A DNA stretch of 64,000 bases from Candidatus Manganitrophus morganii (lineage in GTDB: Bacteria; Nitrospirota; Nitrospiria; SBBL01; Manganitrophaceae), in assembly GCA_021651055.1 (NCBI GenBank), contig JAJHOH010000001.1, forward strand, positions 124,001 to 188,000, written 5' to 3'. The translations under genes and the position numbers were made by a program. Shown here in pieces: positions 45,138-55,304 of this stretch. Every line of letters begins with the position of its first letter. The first letter of the stretch is position 1. Under the pieces are notes generated by a model. That model was not told the origin of the DNA and searched no databases. It saw only the letters and a program-made list of their open reading frames with translations.

Positions 45138-48100
45138 TTATTGGCAGGGTTGACCGGGAAGGTCCCAACACAATCTTACGATATATTCTCCGTTTGCATC
45201 GATATCGAATGAATAACTCCCGGAGTTCGCATCCGATTTTGTTTGCACATCCATTCCCAACACCTGGATATTGACCGCTCCGACGGGAACACCGGCGGGC
45301 GGCGGTCCCACAGGATCATAGGTAACCCCGTTAATCGACACCACAGAGGGCAACAATGAAAGCGCCCGAAGCTTCGTATAAGAAACTGCATCCGGAATCG
45401 AATCGAGGATGTTATTCCCCACTCCCCCATTAATCGCACGGACAACAACCAATCCGGGCGGAACGTTAAAGATAATAAATCCACCGTTAAATCCAACCCC
45501 GGCCGAGGTCGCGCTCAGACTCTCATCAATTTGCCCCGCACTATCCAGGTAGCGAACCTCTCCGACCCTTGCCCCATTCATATCCCTTGCTTCAAGCGAA
45601 ATACCGCCGACCGGATTCTCACGTCCCAATAAGGTCGCAATATGAGAGCCAACAACGACAAGATCAAAAAGACCGTCCCTGTCCTGATCCGATAGTAAGA
45701 TTTTCTCTGGCGTTGTCAACGGCGCCCCGAGTGCAATCGGGTCGGAAAGAGTGAATGTCCCGTCCCCGTTCCCAAATAGGACCAAAACAGAATTATCCGC
45801 TTGACGCGTGATGGCCAAATCCGCCCGCCCATCCCCGTTGAACTCCCCGACGCTGATAGAGGAAGGATTATTTCCTATTGCGATGGACGGTACGAAGTTC
45901 TGATTTGCGTCGGCTAATCGATCGAACCCTCCGCTGGTATTCCCGATGAAGATTGTTAGGACATCTGTGTTTTTGTCGATAACAGCCAAATCCAAACGGG
46001 CGTCGGAGTTAAGATCCACTAACGCCATCGACTCGGGTTGACTGCCGCTTCCGACCGAGACGGAGATCGGTGAACCGCTGTTTGGGTCGCTCAATGGTTG
46101 GAAAGTGCCATCGGTGCTTCCCAGCAAAACGGTGATCGTTCCGCTTCCTGAATTAGAAATGGCCATATCCATCCGCTGGTCCTGGTTGAAATCGCCGGCG
46201 ATAATCGCCTTCGGTGCGTTTTCGACCCCATTTTGAACGATGCTGGTATTCTGGACAATGGGGTGGAAAGTGCCGTTCCCGTTGCCCAACAAGACAATCA
46301 CGGAGTTATCTCCTTCATTCACAACAGCGATATCGGCAAAAGTGTCTGAATCAAAAAAACCTGCAACCACCGCAATAGGGGCACTCAGCGGGTGGGGGTT
46401 TATTTCCTGCTGCTCGGCGTCAACGATGGGTTCGTCTACAGCAACGAAGTTCCCGTTCTTATCTCCCCTGAGGACAGTGATCGAATCGTCGTCCCGATTT
46501 GTAATGACCAAATCCGCGCTTCCATTTCCATCAAAATCCGCCACTGCGATCGCCGACGGATTATCTTCAATTCCATCGGTAACGACGCTAGGATTACCGA
46601 AGCCGCCGTCCACACTTTCCGATCCAAAAAGCACGGTCACTGTTCCAGGCGTTCCCGGATTTGTAATTGCGATGTCCAGAATGGCATCTTGATTAAAAAA
46701 CCCAAGCGCGGCGGCGTGAGGGCCCGCTCCAAGCGCTGTCGAAGAAATCTCTTGGGAAAAACTGCTACGAATCGTCGTCCCGACAATCAACCCGTTGGCG
46801 CCGCTCTGTGCGATTCCTGCTTGGGTTGCCGTGTCACCGATCTGTGCACGAGAGATGGAGAAAAGATCGAGATTCTTTGAGTTGAGTACCCCGGTGCGAG
46901 GGAAAAAATTATAGGTGTCGTAGGAACCATCTTTTTCCGTCTCGATGATAAACCGGCCAAAAGATTCCAAGGTTCCCTGATAATCGCCATTACCATCCGC
47001 CGAGATGACATCACTCCTGCCAACGGCCCTCAATTGAGACCCGACGACGGAGGCGCCTGCTAAATCCTTTATTGTCCCTGAGACAGTTACCCGTGACGGG
47101 ATGACTTTTGTCATGACGAATTCGAAATAGGTCACCCCGTTTGGATAGACATAAAGAGTCGCATTACCGGAGTCTTCCCCAGAGATGACAGAGAGATTCA
47201 CCATCCCGGGAGGCACATTGGGAATACGGAAAATGCCGTCGGATGAGGTGATTTCCCCTCCTGCGACTGGACTTCCATTGAGATCAGTAATCCTCAGGGT
47301 CACATTCTCAGCCGTCTGACCCGTTCCCTGATCGATTAAGAGTGTGTAGATTTCTCCCAGAGCAGGATTCGTCGTGGTGGAAGGCGGGCTAATGATAAAA
47401 TTTTGTTTTGTCTCTGTATCGGTCATGGTGAAGATTTCATAGGTGTCGGCATGCCCGGCCTCTGATATTTTGGCCCGGTATGCTCTTCCGCCGATGAGCG
47501 TATCATCTAGAACTTCATAGTCGCCCGCCGAATCACTTGAGTATATTTGGGAGGTTATCCCCAAGAAGGTCAATTGTGCCCCGGATACCGAGGCTGAGCT
47601 CGCTCCATCGATGATGCTTCCGGAGAGGTCTTGAGCGGTATTTGTTCCCGAGTTCGTGATGTTTTGTACAAATACCACCCCCGGAAAAGAGGGAACGATC
47701 ATTCCGCCGCTGGAGCTGCTGGTGGCCCCTCCCGATCCAAGGGTCACTTTTGTGAAATAGCTTACAAATATTTCTCCGGGCGGAACGTTATAAATAAAGA
47801 AAAGTCCATTCGTAGAGGTTTGATTCGTATCGGTTGTAACCTCACAACTGCCGCGAGACCCATCGACATAAACAATCACTGCGCCGGATGCAGAAAGGTC
47901 ATTTCCAGCCGCGTCCCTAACAGAGAGTTTGGCACAATGTTGCGGCGTTCCATCCCCTCCGGTCACTCGTCCGGTGATAATCCCTTTACCAGGATCGACC
48001 GGAACTCCTCCCTCAGAGGCAATCTCGGCAATGTAGCTGTTCGAATAAGTTGATACGGTTTTTGTAACATCTTGAATATTAGTCGCTGCTTGGAAAGGAG

Positions 48101-48977
48101 TTGTGTTCAGAGAGTGGTATGAATCCCAATAACCCGATTTACTTACATTTAAGAGGTAATTACCATTGGTCCCGATGGAGATAAATGAATAAAGGCCGTT
48201 TGCATCGCTGGTGGTCGTTAATCCCGAATCCGTAGTCCCCAAGACAGAAACGGTTGCCTCAGGGACGGCTGTCGATTCATCCTTCGCCTCAATCACGCTT
48301 CCGGTGACGCCGACGGTCGAAATGGCGATCGGAATAACTTGAAGCTTTCCGACGGAGATTTTATTGGCAAAGACTTTGATACGGGCATTGCCTCTTCCTC
48401 CCCGCGATGCCCACAAATAGACTTCTCCCGGAGGAAGGTTGAAAATTGTGTATGTCCCGGCGACGGAAGTCCCCCTGTTATTCGAGAAATCGGGAACCCC
48501 TCCCGGACTGTTGTAGTAAACGCTTCCCTTGATGCAGATATTATCAAACGAAATATTCTCTGCGGGGCAGATGAACCCATCCGGAAGCACAAGATTATTC
48601 CCCACCTTTTTCCCTTCCATCCGAATCGCCAGAAGATTCCCATCTGCATCAGTCACTTTTAACGCAATGTCTTGAACAGGGCTTCCATTGAAAAGCACGA
48701 GTCCGCTCACTGTTCCGAGACCGAGTAACTGCTGGTCCTGAGCCGCTGCAAGGAGGGTTAAGAGATCGGCGGCAGAGATAATTTGAAGATTGCCGTCGGG
48801 ATTGCCTCGGGAAATCGGACCGGCGCCCGTTTTGAAGTCGAAAAGATAGGTCTCTGAGAAGGGAACATCACGAATACCGGTCGATCCGGGCCCGCCGGGG
48901 AAGGTTTGCGAATTACAACCGACAAAAGCAAGGGCTATAAAAATGATAAACCATGTAACGAGCGTACGCATAAGCAT
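45138..48977 (-). CDS. Giant lipoprotein with carboxypeptidase-regulatory domains and FG-GAP repeats
   Basis: The 1279-residue protein starts with a signal segment and a lipobox-like VGC (Cys21). Residues 30-720 hold several carboxypeptidase-regulatory-like beta domains, each with a variant of (F)xIxNVPPGxVxL. About 755-1115 carry seven FG-GAP/VCBS repeats of the type D-x-D-LAVxN...NSVxVLxGNxxGTF, which form a seven-bladed propeller in integrin-like proteins. One more regulatory domain ends the chain. The ATG overlaps the stop of the DUF1302-like gene (TAATG). It should be exposed on the outer membrane or surface and may bind a polymer or cells. Function unknown. Confidence 0.82.
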   Translation of the reverse strand: MLMRTLVTWFIIFIALAFVGCNSQTFPGGPGSTGIRDVPFSETYLFDFKTGAGPISRGNPDGNLQIISAADLLTLLAAAQDQQLLGLGTVSGLVLFNGSPVQDIALKVTDADGNLLAIRMEGKKVGNNLVLPDGFICPAENISFDNICIKGSVYYNSPGGVPDFSNNRGTSVAGTYTIFNLPPGEVYLWASRGGRGNARIKVFANKISVGKLQVIPIAISTVGVTGSVIEAKDESTAVPEATVSVLGTTDSGLTTTSDANGLYSFISIGTNGNYLLNVSKSGYWDSYHSLNTTPFQAATNIQDVTKTVSTYSNSYIAEIASEGGVPVDPGKGIITGRVTGGDGTPQHCAKLSVRDAAGNDLSASGAVIVYVDGSRGSCEVTTDTNQTSTNGLFFIYNVPPGEIFVSYFTKVTLGSGGATSSSSGGMIVPSFPGVVFVQNITNSGTNTAQDLSGSIIDGASSASVSGAQLTFLGITSQIYSSDSAGDYEVLDDTLIGGRAYRAKISEAGHADTYEIFTMTDTETKQNFIISPPSTTTNPALGEIYTLLIDQGTGQTAENVTLRITDLNGSPVAGGEITSSDGIFRIPNVPPGMVNLSVISGEDSGNATLYVYPNGVTYFEFVMTKVIPSRVTVSGTIKDLAGASVVGSQLRAVGRSDVISADGNGDYQGTLESFGRFIIETEKDGSYDTYNFFPRTGVLNSKNLDLFSISRAQIGDTATQAGIAQSGANGLIVGTTIRSSFSQEISSTALGAGPHAAALGFFNQDAILDIAITNPGTPGTVTVLFGSESVDGGFGNPSVVTDGIEDNPSAIAVADFDGNGSADLVITNRDDDSITVLRGDKNGNFVAVDEPIVDAEQQEINPHPLSAPIAVVAGFFDSDTFADIAVVNEGDNSVIVLLGNGNGTFHPIVQNTSIVQNGVENAPKAIIAGDFNQDQRMDMAISNSGSGTITVLLGSTDGTFQPLSDPNSGSPISVSVGSGSQPESMALVDLNSDARLDLAVIDKNTDVLTIFIGNTSGGFDRLADANQNFVPSIAIGNNPSSISVGEFNGDGRADLAITRQADNSVLVLFGNGDGTFTLSDPIALGAPLTTPEKILLSDQDRDGLFDLVVVGSHIATLLGRENPVGGISLEARDMNGARVGEVRYLDSAGQIDESLSATSAGVGFNGGFIIFNVPPGLVVVRAINGGVGNNILDSIPDAVSYTKLRALSLLPSVVSINGVTYDPVGPPPAGVPVGAVNIQVLGMDVQTKSDANSGSYSFDIDANGEYIVRLCWDLPGQPCQ

Positions 48978-50596
48978 TAGAAGCTATAGGTGATATCCCA
49001 AAAAATTCGGTCGTTGTTATCGAAAAATCCAACAAAGTGGAATTCTCCCGGGAGACCGGTTCCGATTTTTCCTTCGAAGAGATCGACTCCGAAGGAGACA
49101 CGGAGACGATCGGTGATGTTATAAAATGTTCGGGGCCGAATCAGCCAGTCCTCGTCGTTAAAAAAGTAAAGAACGAGTAGATTACCCGTCCAAAGATTGT
49201 GAATAAATTCTTTGCGAATAAAAACGGCCCCGACCGTATCTACCTTGTCCTGAATAATGTTCTGATCATAGTCGATAATGTATTGTTGGATCGCGGCGGG
49301 AGAAACATCCATTCCTAAAATATAGAGGTCGAATCCGACCGCATATTTCACATAATTCTTTTGGATCTCCCCTTGCTGAACCGATAATCCATCTCCAAAC
49401 CGAGCGCCAAACACTTTTCCATCGACGTAGGCCGCCTCCGCATTAAATACAAAACCCGAAAAGGTTTTTGAATAGGTCGTCCCATAAATATGAAGACGGT
49501 TATATTTAGGGACAAAGTCCACAGTCGGGGCAAGGGCGAATTCCCCTGAACCGGCAATAGACCGGAAAGAGGAAGGAAAATCGTCCCAGGTGTAGAAGTA
49601 GCTTGCTGAGAGTTCGAAACCGGAGAAAACACGGGTGTATTTTAAGGCGATTTCCGTGTTGTCGATGTTATTTGGAAAATCTTCATAAGGTTGCCCCGGC
49701 TTTTCAAGGTTTGGGAGCAGTCTGAATTGCTCCCACTCTGTTCCCTTGGGAGCCGGACGGTGACCCCGAACCTCCGGGATAATAATCCCTTCAAATGTAT
49801 TGGATCCCAGGTAGAGATCCCCTTTGATCATAAAGAGAGGAATGTATCGATCATCAATATCTCTGAGGATCAACTCATAAAAATCGAGCGGATTAATCTC
49901 GTCTGTGACGCGAGCCCCTTCAACAACCCCCCAACGGACGATCTGTCGACCGATACGAAGATCGAAATTTTGAAAGTTGATGTCGAGATAAAGCTCTTTT
50001 AATTCAATACGAGACTTGACGATATGAACATCTCGAACATTATTCGGGTCTAGCCCGCTGACCTGATCGGGCTCTGTTACATTGTCGACGAGGATCGTGT
50101 CTGGGCCCTTTCTCGGGCTAATCACATCGATGCTTTCCACGTCGTAGACGGCGTCGTAAAATGCACGGAGTCGTCCAGCAAGTTGGACCTTGGGAGCCAG
50201 ACGGTAACGTCCCTCCAGATGAAGGATGTTGAGGATTTTGTCAAAACCGGTCGGGGAAACATACCGAAATGCGGTCTCATTTCGAAGATACCCCCCCCAG
50301 GTTAGATCATCGCTTATTTTCTCTAAAAGCCGATTCAAGAGAGGGGATGGCGGCGCGGCCGGTTTTTCTATGCGATCTTGTCCCCCTTTTTCAGGTGCGG
50401 GTGGAGGGGTAGTAGGCTTCTCATTTTGTTCCGGAGTTTTAATGCTGGGGAAGATGTCCTCGACATCTTGTCCGAATACAATTCCTCGAGATAGGATGAA
50501 AATAAACGCAAGCCATTGGAGGGAAACGCTCAGCACACGCAGGAAACGATATGCTGTTTTGTGGCTACTTATTATTTGTATATACAAACCTGGCAT
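48977..50596 (-). CDS. DUF1302-like outer-membrane beta-barrel protein
   Basis: The 539-residue protein has a long signal region (cleavage near FGQ-DV) and a Pro/Glu/Lys-rich linker (about 45-90). A barrel follows with DUF1302-type features (ISDDLTWGGYLRNETAFRY, DLRIGRQIVRWGVVEGARVTDEINPLDF) and a terminal Phe (WDITYSF). The RIGRQ-V-WG...TDxINPxD motif is the best marker. The ribosome site is weak (GGGAAAA). It lies between the TPR-barrel gene and the giant lipoprotein gene, with translational coupling to the latter. DUF1302 proteins are often found with lipid or hydrophobic-compound transport; the role here is not known. Confidence 0.82.
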   Translation of the reverse strand: MPGLYIQIISSHKTAYRFLRVLSVSLQWLAFIFILSRGIVFGQDVEDIFPSIKTPEQNEKPTTPPPAPEKGGQDRIEKPAAPPSPLLNRLLEKISDDLTWGGYLRNETAFRYVSPTGFDKILNILHLEGRYRLAPKVQLAGRLRAFYDAVYDVESIDVISPRKGPDTILVDNVTEPDQVSGLDPNNVRDVHIVKSRIELKELYLDINFQNFDLRIGRQIVRWGVVEGARVTDEINPLDFYELILRDIDDRYIPLFMIKGDLYLGSNTFEGIIIPEVRGHRPAPKGTEWEQFRLLPNLEKPGQPYEDFPNNIDNTEIALKYTRVFSGFELSASYFYTWDDFPSSFRSIAGSGEFALAPTVDFVPKYNRLHIYGTTYSKTFSGFVFNAEAAYVDGKVFGARFGDGLSVQQGEIQKNYVKYAVGFDLYILGMDVSPAAIQQYIIDYDQNIIQDKVDTVGAVFIRKEFIHNLWTGNLLVLYFFNDEDWLIRPRTFYNITDRLRVSFGVDLFEGKIGTGLPGEFHFVGFFDNNDRIFWDITYSF

Positions 50597-50674
50597 TTTT
50601 TTCCCAATACTATTTCAAAATTACCAGACGAGTGAATCACTGTCAATTACGCAAGTCATTGATTTATATTAGTT

Positions 50675-53600
50675 TTAAAAAGACCAGTTCATAAATAAAT
50701 TATATATCTTCTCCCTGAAGCTTCCTAAGGATTCTGCTTGTCCCGATAGTCTTTGTTCCGCAGTTACAAAAACGGCAGCTGGAAGGTTCGATTGATTCCT
50801 TAGGTCGGTATAACTGAGTCCGAGGGATAAGCTCTCCTGAAGGAAATAGAGAGCGGTTAGGGTAAATGAGTGGAGAAAATTTCTCCGAAAGGCAGAACTT
50901 CCTAGAAAAGAATCAGGGTTCTTGAATTCTTTCATCTCCAGGTTATAAGAAATACTTCCCCTCGCAGCATTTTCTAGAAATGGCCGGCTATACGAGACCC
51001 CGACTCCGTGAGACTGATAGGCTTGGTCACTCAGATTGGTATCATTATCAAAATAGCTATATGAGGCATTGAGGCTATTAAGCTTCCAGTTCTGAACAGC
51101 GCTTATTCTAATTCTATGACGGACAGCATCGTTGCTCTCCCGAGCATATGAATAAAAATCATCATAGCTGTAGACAAATCCCAATACCGAAGGTGTATGG
51201 CCCCTTCTGTAAATGCTCAGAATACTGGTTTGTCCTCTGCTGGTCGGTCCTCCCCTGGCGATACCCAAATAAAAGTTATATTCAAAAGATAAAGAATAAG
51301 GATCTTGAAACCTGGTTGCGGAAATTGAAAAGGTCTCGCTGCTAAAGACCGTATTCGTTCTAAAAAAAACAGTATTCTGGGTGCTGAATCCGATCGGTAT
51401 TTGTAAACGTCTGTCTTTTTTAAGGTAATAATTAAATGTGAGCCCAAGAGACGAAGAGATATCCCCCCCCTCATTTGATGCACCGCTTGGATTACTGTCA
51501 TAACCTAAAATAACCTGGCTTAGATTAATCGTATATCGCTTTTCAAGAGGAGAGAGCCGCCCTCTCGTCCAGAGCACATCCGGAGAGTCCCCCTCTCCTA
51601 AAAACTCCAATGTATTGCGGTATGTTTGAATGGCTTTCTCAATTCTCCCCTCTTTTTCGTAAAGGAAAGACAGTCTTTGATTCGCCTGGATGTTGATGGG
51701 ATTTATTTCCAAAACCTTTTTATAATATCTGCTTGCTTGATCATCCTCTCCAAGGCTTTCGTACGATGAACCGATAAAATATAAACCGGCGACATCCGAA
51801 GGATAAAAAAGAACCACCTTTTCAAACGATTCAATCGCACTGCGATAATCCTGCTCGTTCATATATCGATTCCCGCGATTGAAATACCGTCTTGCTTCAA
51901 TCTCATTTTTGATCTTTCGCTTCACCCGTTCCAACTCGGTTTGAATCTTCGGGCGGAGCTCTTCAGGCAATGCTTTTGCCTTTAATGCCAGATCATACGC
52001 TCGTTTGGCATCTTCCCATTGACCGGCCGAAAAATAGAGAAGGCCAAGATGATATTGTTCCTCCCCTGTTGACGGATCCTGTAACGATATGCTGTTCAAC
52101 TCTCTGTATGCTTCTGTTGTACTACCTAATTTTATATAAAGAAGGGCCAACTTTAGTCTTATCCGGATATCATCAGGCGCGATTGACAATGCCCGCTTCA
52201 GCGTTTCAGTTGCAGCTGTCCATTTTCCGCCCGCGGATTCTTCCTCCGCCTTTCTGACAAGAAGAACCGTTTCCGATTCGATTTTAGAAAGCTTTTCTGC
52301 AAGACTCTGAAGATGTAATCTTGTTTCGTCTGAGACGAGGAGCGCACCGACGTCTTTTAACATTTTTAAAGCTTGATAAAGATATCCTTTTTCATGATAC
52401 ATCGCCCCAAGTTGTTGACGAGCTTGTACATGCCCCGGATTGAACTCGAGAACCCCTAACATCTCATTAATCGCCAAATCTATTTTTCCATTTTGCCGAT
52501 AGAGATGACCGAGTTTATAGTGCAGATCTGAATCTTCGGGACGAATGGAGATTGCTTGTTCTAATTTTGTAATCGCCTCTTCAGCTTTTCCTTCTTGGAG
52601 CAGCTTTTGACTTTCTTCATAAAGTTCACGGGCGGATTCATCCGCAAACTTTATCTGTTGCTCAACCCTTGCAACGAAGTGATCCAATTCCGTTCGGTGC
52701 CGATCGTTCCTCTGCAAGGGCGTCTGGGCTTTTTGATATTCCGTTTTTGCACGATTGAAATATCCGACCATTTCATAAATTTGGCCGAGGCGCTGATGGG
52801 CCTCCGAATAGTTCGGCTGTATCTCAATTGCCCTCTTAAAAGACGTTTCTGCAAGATCAATCCGATTCTTTCGAGCCCATAGATTTCCAAGATTGAAATA
52901 AGCTAATGCCTGATTGGGATTAATCTTAAACAACGATTGCAATGTTGAAATAGCGCCATCAATATTATTGTTATCGGCTTGTATAAGGGCCTGGTCGATG
53001 TATGTTTTTACCTCAAGCTGATCTTCAATCGCATTTAATTTTTCCTCAAGAGACTGCACTTCAGGACCATCCCGGTCTTCTATAAAGAAGAGAGCCCTTT
53101 CCACTTCCACTCTCGCTTCTAAAAGATCTCCCTTCAATTCGTGAAGTTCTGCGAGCCGAATTCTGGAGTCGGTCATGTTCGGTCTTAGCCGCAGTGATGC
53201 CTTGAAACTTTCAATTGCCTCATCGAAACGATTTTGTACGCCTAATACAGTTCCAAGCCAATAGTGTGCGAGAGCATTGTTGGCCTGAACTGTAAGAACG
53301 GTTCGAAAAGCATTCTCCGCCGCTTGATAGTTTCCGTTCCGAAAAAAGTTTATTCCACGGTCCCAATTTTCCCTGAAGTGAATCGTCTTCTCTATATTTT
53401 CAAGACGAGCTAAGATAGTCGTTTCTTGAAGAGGAGAACTGTCCGTGAGATAAAGATATGCCTCTTCATACTCTCTCAGAGCTTCTTCAAGATTTCCCTG
53501 ACTCTCATAAATTTCAGCGAGACGAATATGGGCAGCAACGAGGTCCGGCTTTAATTCAACAGCTCGATTCAGTACCGTCAAAGCCAGGTCTATTCGTCGT

Positions 53601-53839
53601 GTCGCAGCGAAAATACTCCCTAAATTAAAATAAACGAATGGATTTTCAGGATCACCTTTCAAAACTGCACGAAAAATCTCTTCCGCTGCTTTAAGGTCCC
53701 CTTTTTGAAGCGCTTCAACTCCTTTTTCAAAAGTATGGAGAGGTAATTCTTCGGAATAACACTTGTTTCTTAATATTGGAGATAAAACGAACAGGATAGA
53801 AATAATATATGGCAGGTAGTGGGATATTCGTCTACTCAA
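50675..53839 (-). CDS. TPR-repeat protein with C-terminal outer-membrane barrel
   Basis: The 1054-residue protein has a signal segment (residues 8-28). About 17-20 tetratricopeptide repeats follow up to residue 740 (for example NPFVYFNLGSIFAATRRIDLA, NALAHYWLGTVLGVQNRFDEA), then a beta-barrel of about 280 residues ending in NWSF. TPR plus barrel is the plan of BcsC, PgaA and AlgK/AlgE-type exporters of polysaccharides. I chose TTG 53839, the only available start. It overlaps the stop of a nine-codon ORF (MMLTPGKNT at 53840-53870) that may couple translation. Base composition is lower in GC than the first 30 kb. Confidence 0.83.
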   Translation of the reverse strand: MSRRISHYLPYIISILFVLSPILRNKCYSEELPLHTFEKGVEALQKGDLKAAEEIFRAVLKGDPENPFVYFNLGSIFAATRRIDLALTVLNRAVELKPDLVAAHIRLAEIYESQGNLEEALREYEEAYLYLTDSSPLQETTILARLENIEKTIHFRENWDRGINFFRNGNYQAAENAFRTVLTVQANNALAHYWLGTVLGVQNRFDEAIESFKASLRLRPNMTDSRIRLAELHELKGDLLEARVEVERALFFIEDRDGPEVQSLEEKLNAIEDQLEVKTYIDQALIQADNNNIDGAISTLQSLFKINPNQALAYFNLGNLWARKNRIDLAETSFKRAIEIQPNYSEAHQRLGQIYEMVGYFNRAKTEYQKAQTPLQRNDRHRTELDHFVARVEQQIKFADESARELYEESQKLLQEGKAEEAITKLEQAISIRPEDSDLHYKLGHLYRQNGKIDLAINEMLGVLEFNPGHVQARQQLGAMYHEKGYLYQALKMLKDVGALLVSDETRLHLQSLAEKLSKIESETVLLVRKAEEESAGGKWTAATETLKRALSIAPDDIRIRLKLALLYIKLGSTTEAYRELNSISLQDPSTGEEQYHLGLLYFSAGQWEDAKRAYDLALKAKALPEELRPKIQTELERVKRKIKNEIEARRYFNRGNRYMNEQDYRSAIESFEKVVLFYPSDVAGLYFIGSSYESLGEDDQASRYYKKVLEINPINIQANQRLSFLYEKEGRIEKAIQTYRNTLEFLGEGDSPDVLWTRGRLSPLEKRYTINLSQVILGYDSNPSGASNEGGDISSSLGLTFNYYLKKDRRLQIPIGFSTQNTVFFRTNTVFSSETFSISATRFQDPYSLSFEYNFYLGIARGGPTSRGQTSILSIYRRGHTPSVLGFVYSYDDFYSYARESNDAVRHRIRISAVQNWKLNSLNASYSYFDNDTNLSDQAYQSHGVGVSYSRPFLENAARGSISYNLEMKEFKNPDSFLGSSAFRRNFLHSFTLTALYFLQESLSLGLSYTDLRNQSNLPAAVFVTAEQRLSGQAESLGSFREKIYNLFMNWSF

Positions 53840-54290
53840 GTGTTTTTCCCAGGAGTAAGCATCATGCCTCTGTTTGGTAGTTATTTTTTGGTCAGAAATA
53901 ACTTTCTGCCAATATGCAATAAACTTCGCTGAAGATCTTGTTTATATTAAATTATTTTTGTTAATTCCGATCATCATTTGACTTTGGTGGGCATATAATT
54001 CAAGACCAAATCGGTATTATACCACCCCGATAACTAGCCTATCATATGTCTTAAAATTGTCAAATAAAGTGGAAATTTTATAGATTAAAATATGAATAAA
54101 ATAGATGGGTTATAACAACATTGTTAAATGATTCATGAAAAATTCTAATAACTGAGGCAGGAGAGTAAACGTGACATGATATTGCTTATGTCGGAAGCCC
54201 CCTAGAGCGCTCAAACGGCAACGTCAGTTCATTAAATATGGAGGTTGTGTGATGTAAGATTACAAAGGGGAAAATGTTTTCAGGAAGGAT
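53840..54290 (-). promoter_or_regulatory. 450-base intergenic region before the TPR-barrel gene
   Basis: The region is AT-rich. On the minus strand TTGACA (54058-54063) and a weak TAGGCT (54036-54041) are 16 bases apart and would give a leader of about 190 bases. The leader contains the short palindrome GGTATTATACC (54013-54023). I see no gene, tRNA or known riboswitch. tsaD ends at its upper edge. Confidence 0.4.
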
Positions 54291-55304
54291 TTAACTCATT
54301 AATTCCAAGTTTGGACTCGGATTTAAATCCAGAGATGAAAAATGACGTTCTTCAAGATGAGACATGCCAGCCATGGCAATCATTGCACCATTATCCGTGC
54401 ACAACCGGGATGAAGGGATATACACTGCAATCCCGAGGCGCTCCCCAGCCGAAAGGAATTTCTTTCTTAAAAGGCTATTTGCGGCCACTCCCCCCACCAG
54501 CATGACACTCTTTGCATCCTCCCGTTGAACGGCTGAAAATGTTTTCTCGACCAAAGTGTCCACAATCGCCGATTGATAGCCTGCAGCAATATCAGGATGA
54601 GAGGACATATAATCCTCAGGGGCTTTTCCCATCTTGAACAGGGTATGCATGAGTGATGTTTTGAGTCCGCTAAAACTAAAATCTAAATTGGAAGATGACC
54701 GATAAGGACGAGGAAAGGGAATTCGTTCCGGATCTCCCTTCTGAGCCAAACGGTCGATGACAGGTCCTCCAGGATAAGAATAACCCAACATCCTCGCTCC
54801 TTTATCTAGAATTTCTCCCGCTGCATCGTCGATTGTTTTCCCGAGCAGCCGATATTTTCCTCTCTGTGGCATATAATAAAGATTAGTATGTCCCCCTGAG
54901 ACAACCAATGCAATAGACGGGAAAACGATGTCCTCATGCTCGATAAAAGCCGCTGAAATGTGTCCTTCCAGATGATGAATACCTAGAAGCGGAATCTTCA
55001 GAGAGTAGGCCAGGGACTTTGCAATTGAAACACCGACCAACAAGGCACCGACTAAACCAGGACCCATTGTAACCGCAATGGCATTCAATTGTTCATTCGA
55101 CCGGCCCGATTTCTCAATGGCTTCTTTAACAAGCAGACCAATCACCTCGATGTGCCTTCGGCAGGCCAGTTCCGGAACCACTCCTCCATACTTACGATGC
55201 AGATCGATTTGTGATGAAAGGAGATCAGAAAGAATAATCTTCCCATCTTGTGTGACAGCGACTGCGGTCTCATCACAAGAGGTCTCAATGCCGAGAATAA
55301 TCAT
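54291..55304 (-). CDS. tsaD: tRNA N6-adenosine threonylcarbamoyltransferase TsaD
   Basis: The 337-residue cytosolic protein has the Kae1/TsaD signatures ILGIETSCDETAVAV (3-17), the metal motif HLEGH (111-115), SGGHTNLY, and DAAGEILDKGARMLG. With TsaB, TsaE and TsaC it makes t6A at position 37 of ANN-decoding tRNAs. It starts in a four-base overlap with the upstream TPR gene. Confidence 0.97.
   Translation of the reverse strand: MIILGIETSCDETAVAVTQDGKIILSDLLSSQIDLHRKYGGVVPELACRRHIEVIGLLVKEAIEKSGRSNEQLNAIAVTMGPGLVGALLVGVSIAKSLAYSLKIPLLGIHHLEGHISAAFIEHEDIVFPSIALVVSGGHTNLYYMPQRGKYRLLGKTIDDAAGEILDKGARMLGYSYPGGPVIDRLAQKGDPERIPFPRPYRSSSNLDFSFSGLKTSLMHTLFKMGKAPEDYMSSHPDIAAGYQSAIVDTLVEKTFSAVQREDAKSVMLVGGVAANSLLRKKFLSAGERLGIAVYIPSSRLCTDNGAMIAMAGMSHLEERHFSSLDLNPSPNLELMS

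Noticed and set aside
54245-54505. 86-codon + frame over the end of tsaD
   Set aside because: Antisense to the conserved C-terminus of tsaD, with no domain or ribosome site.
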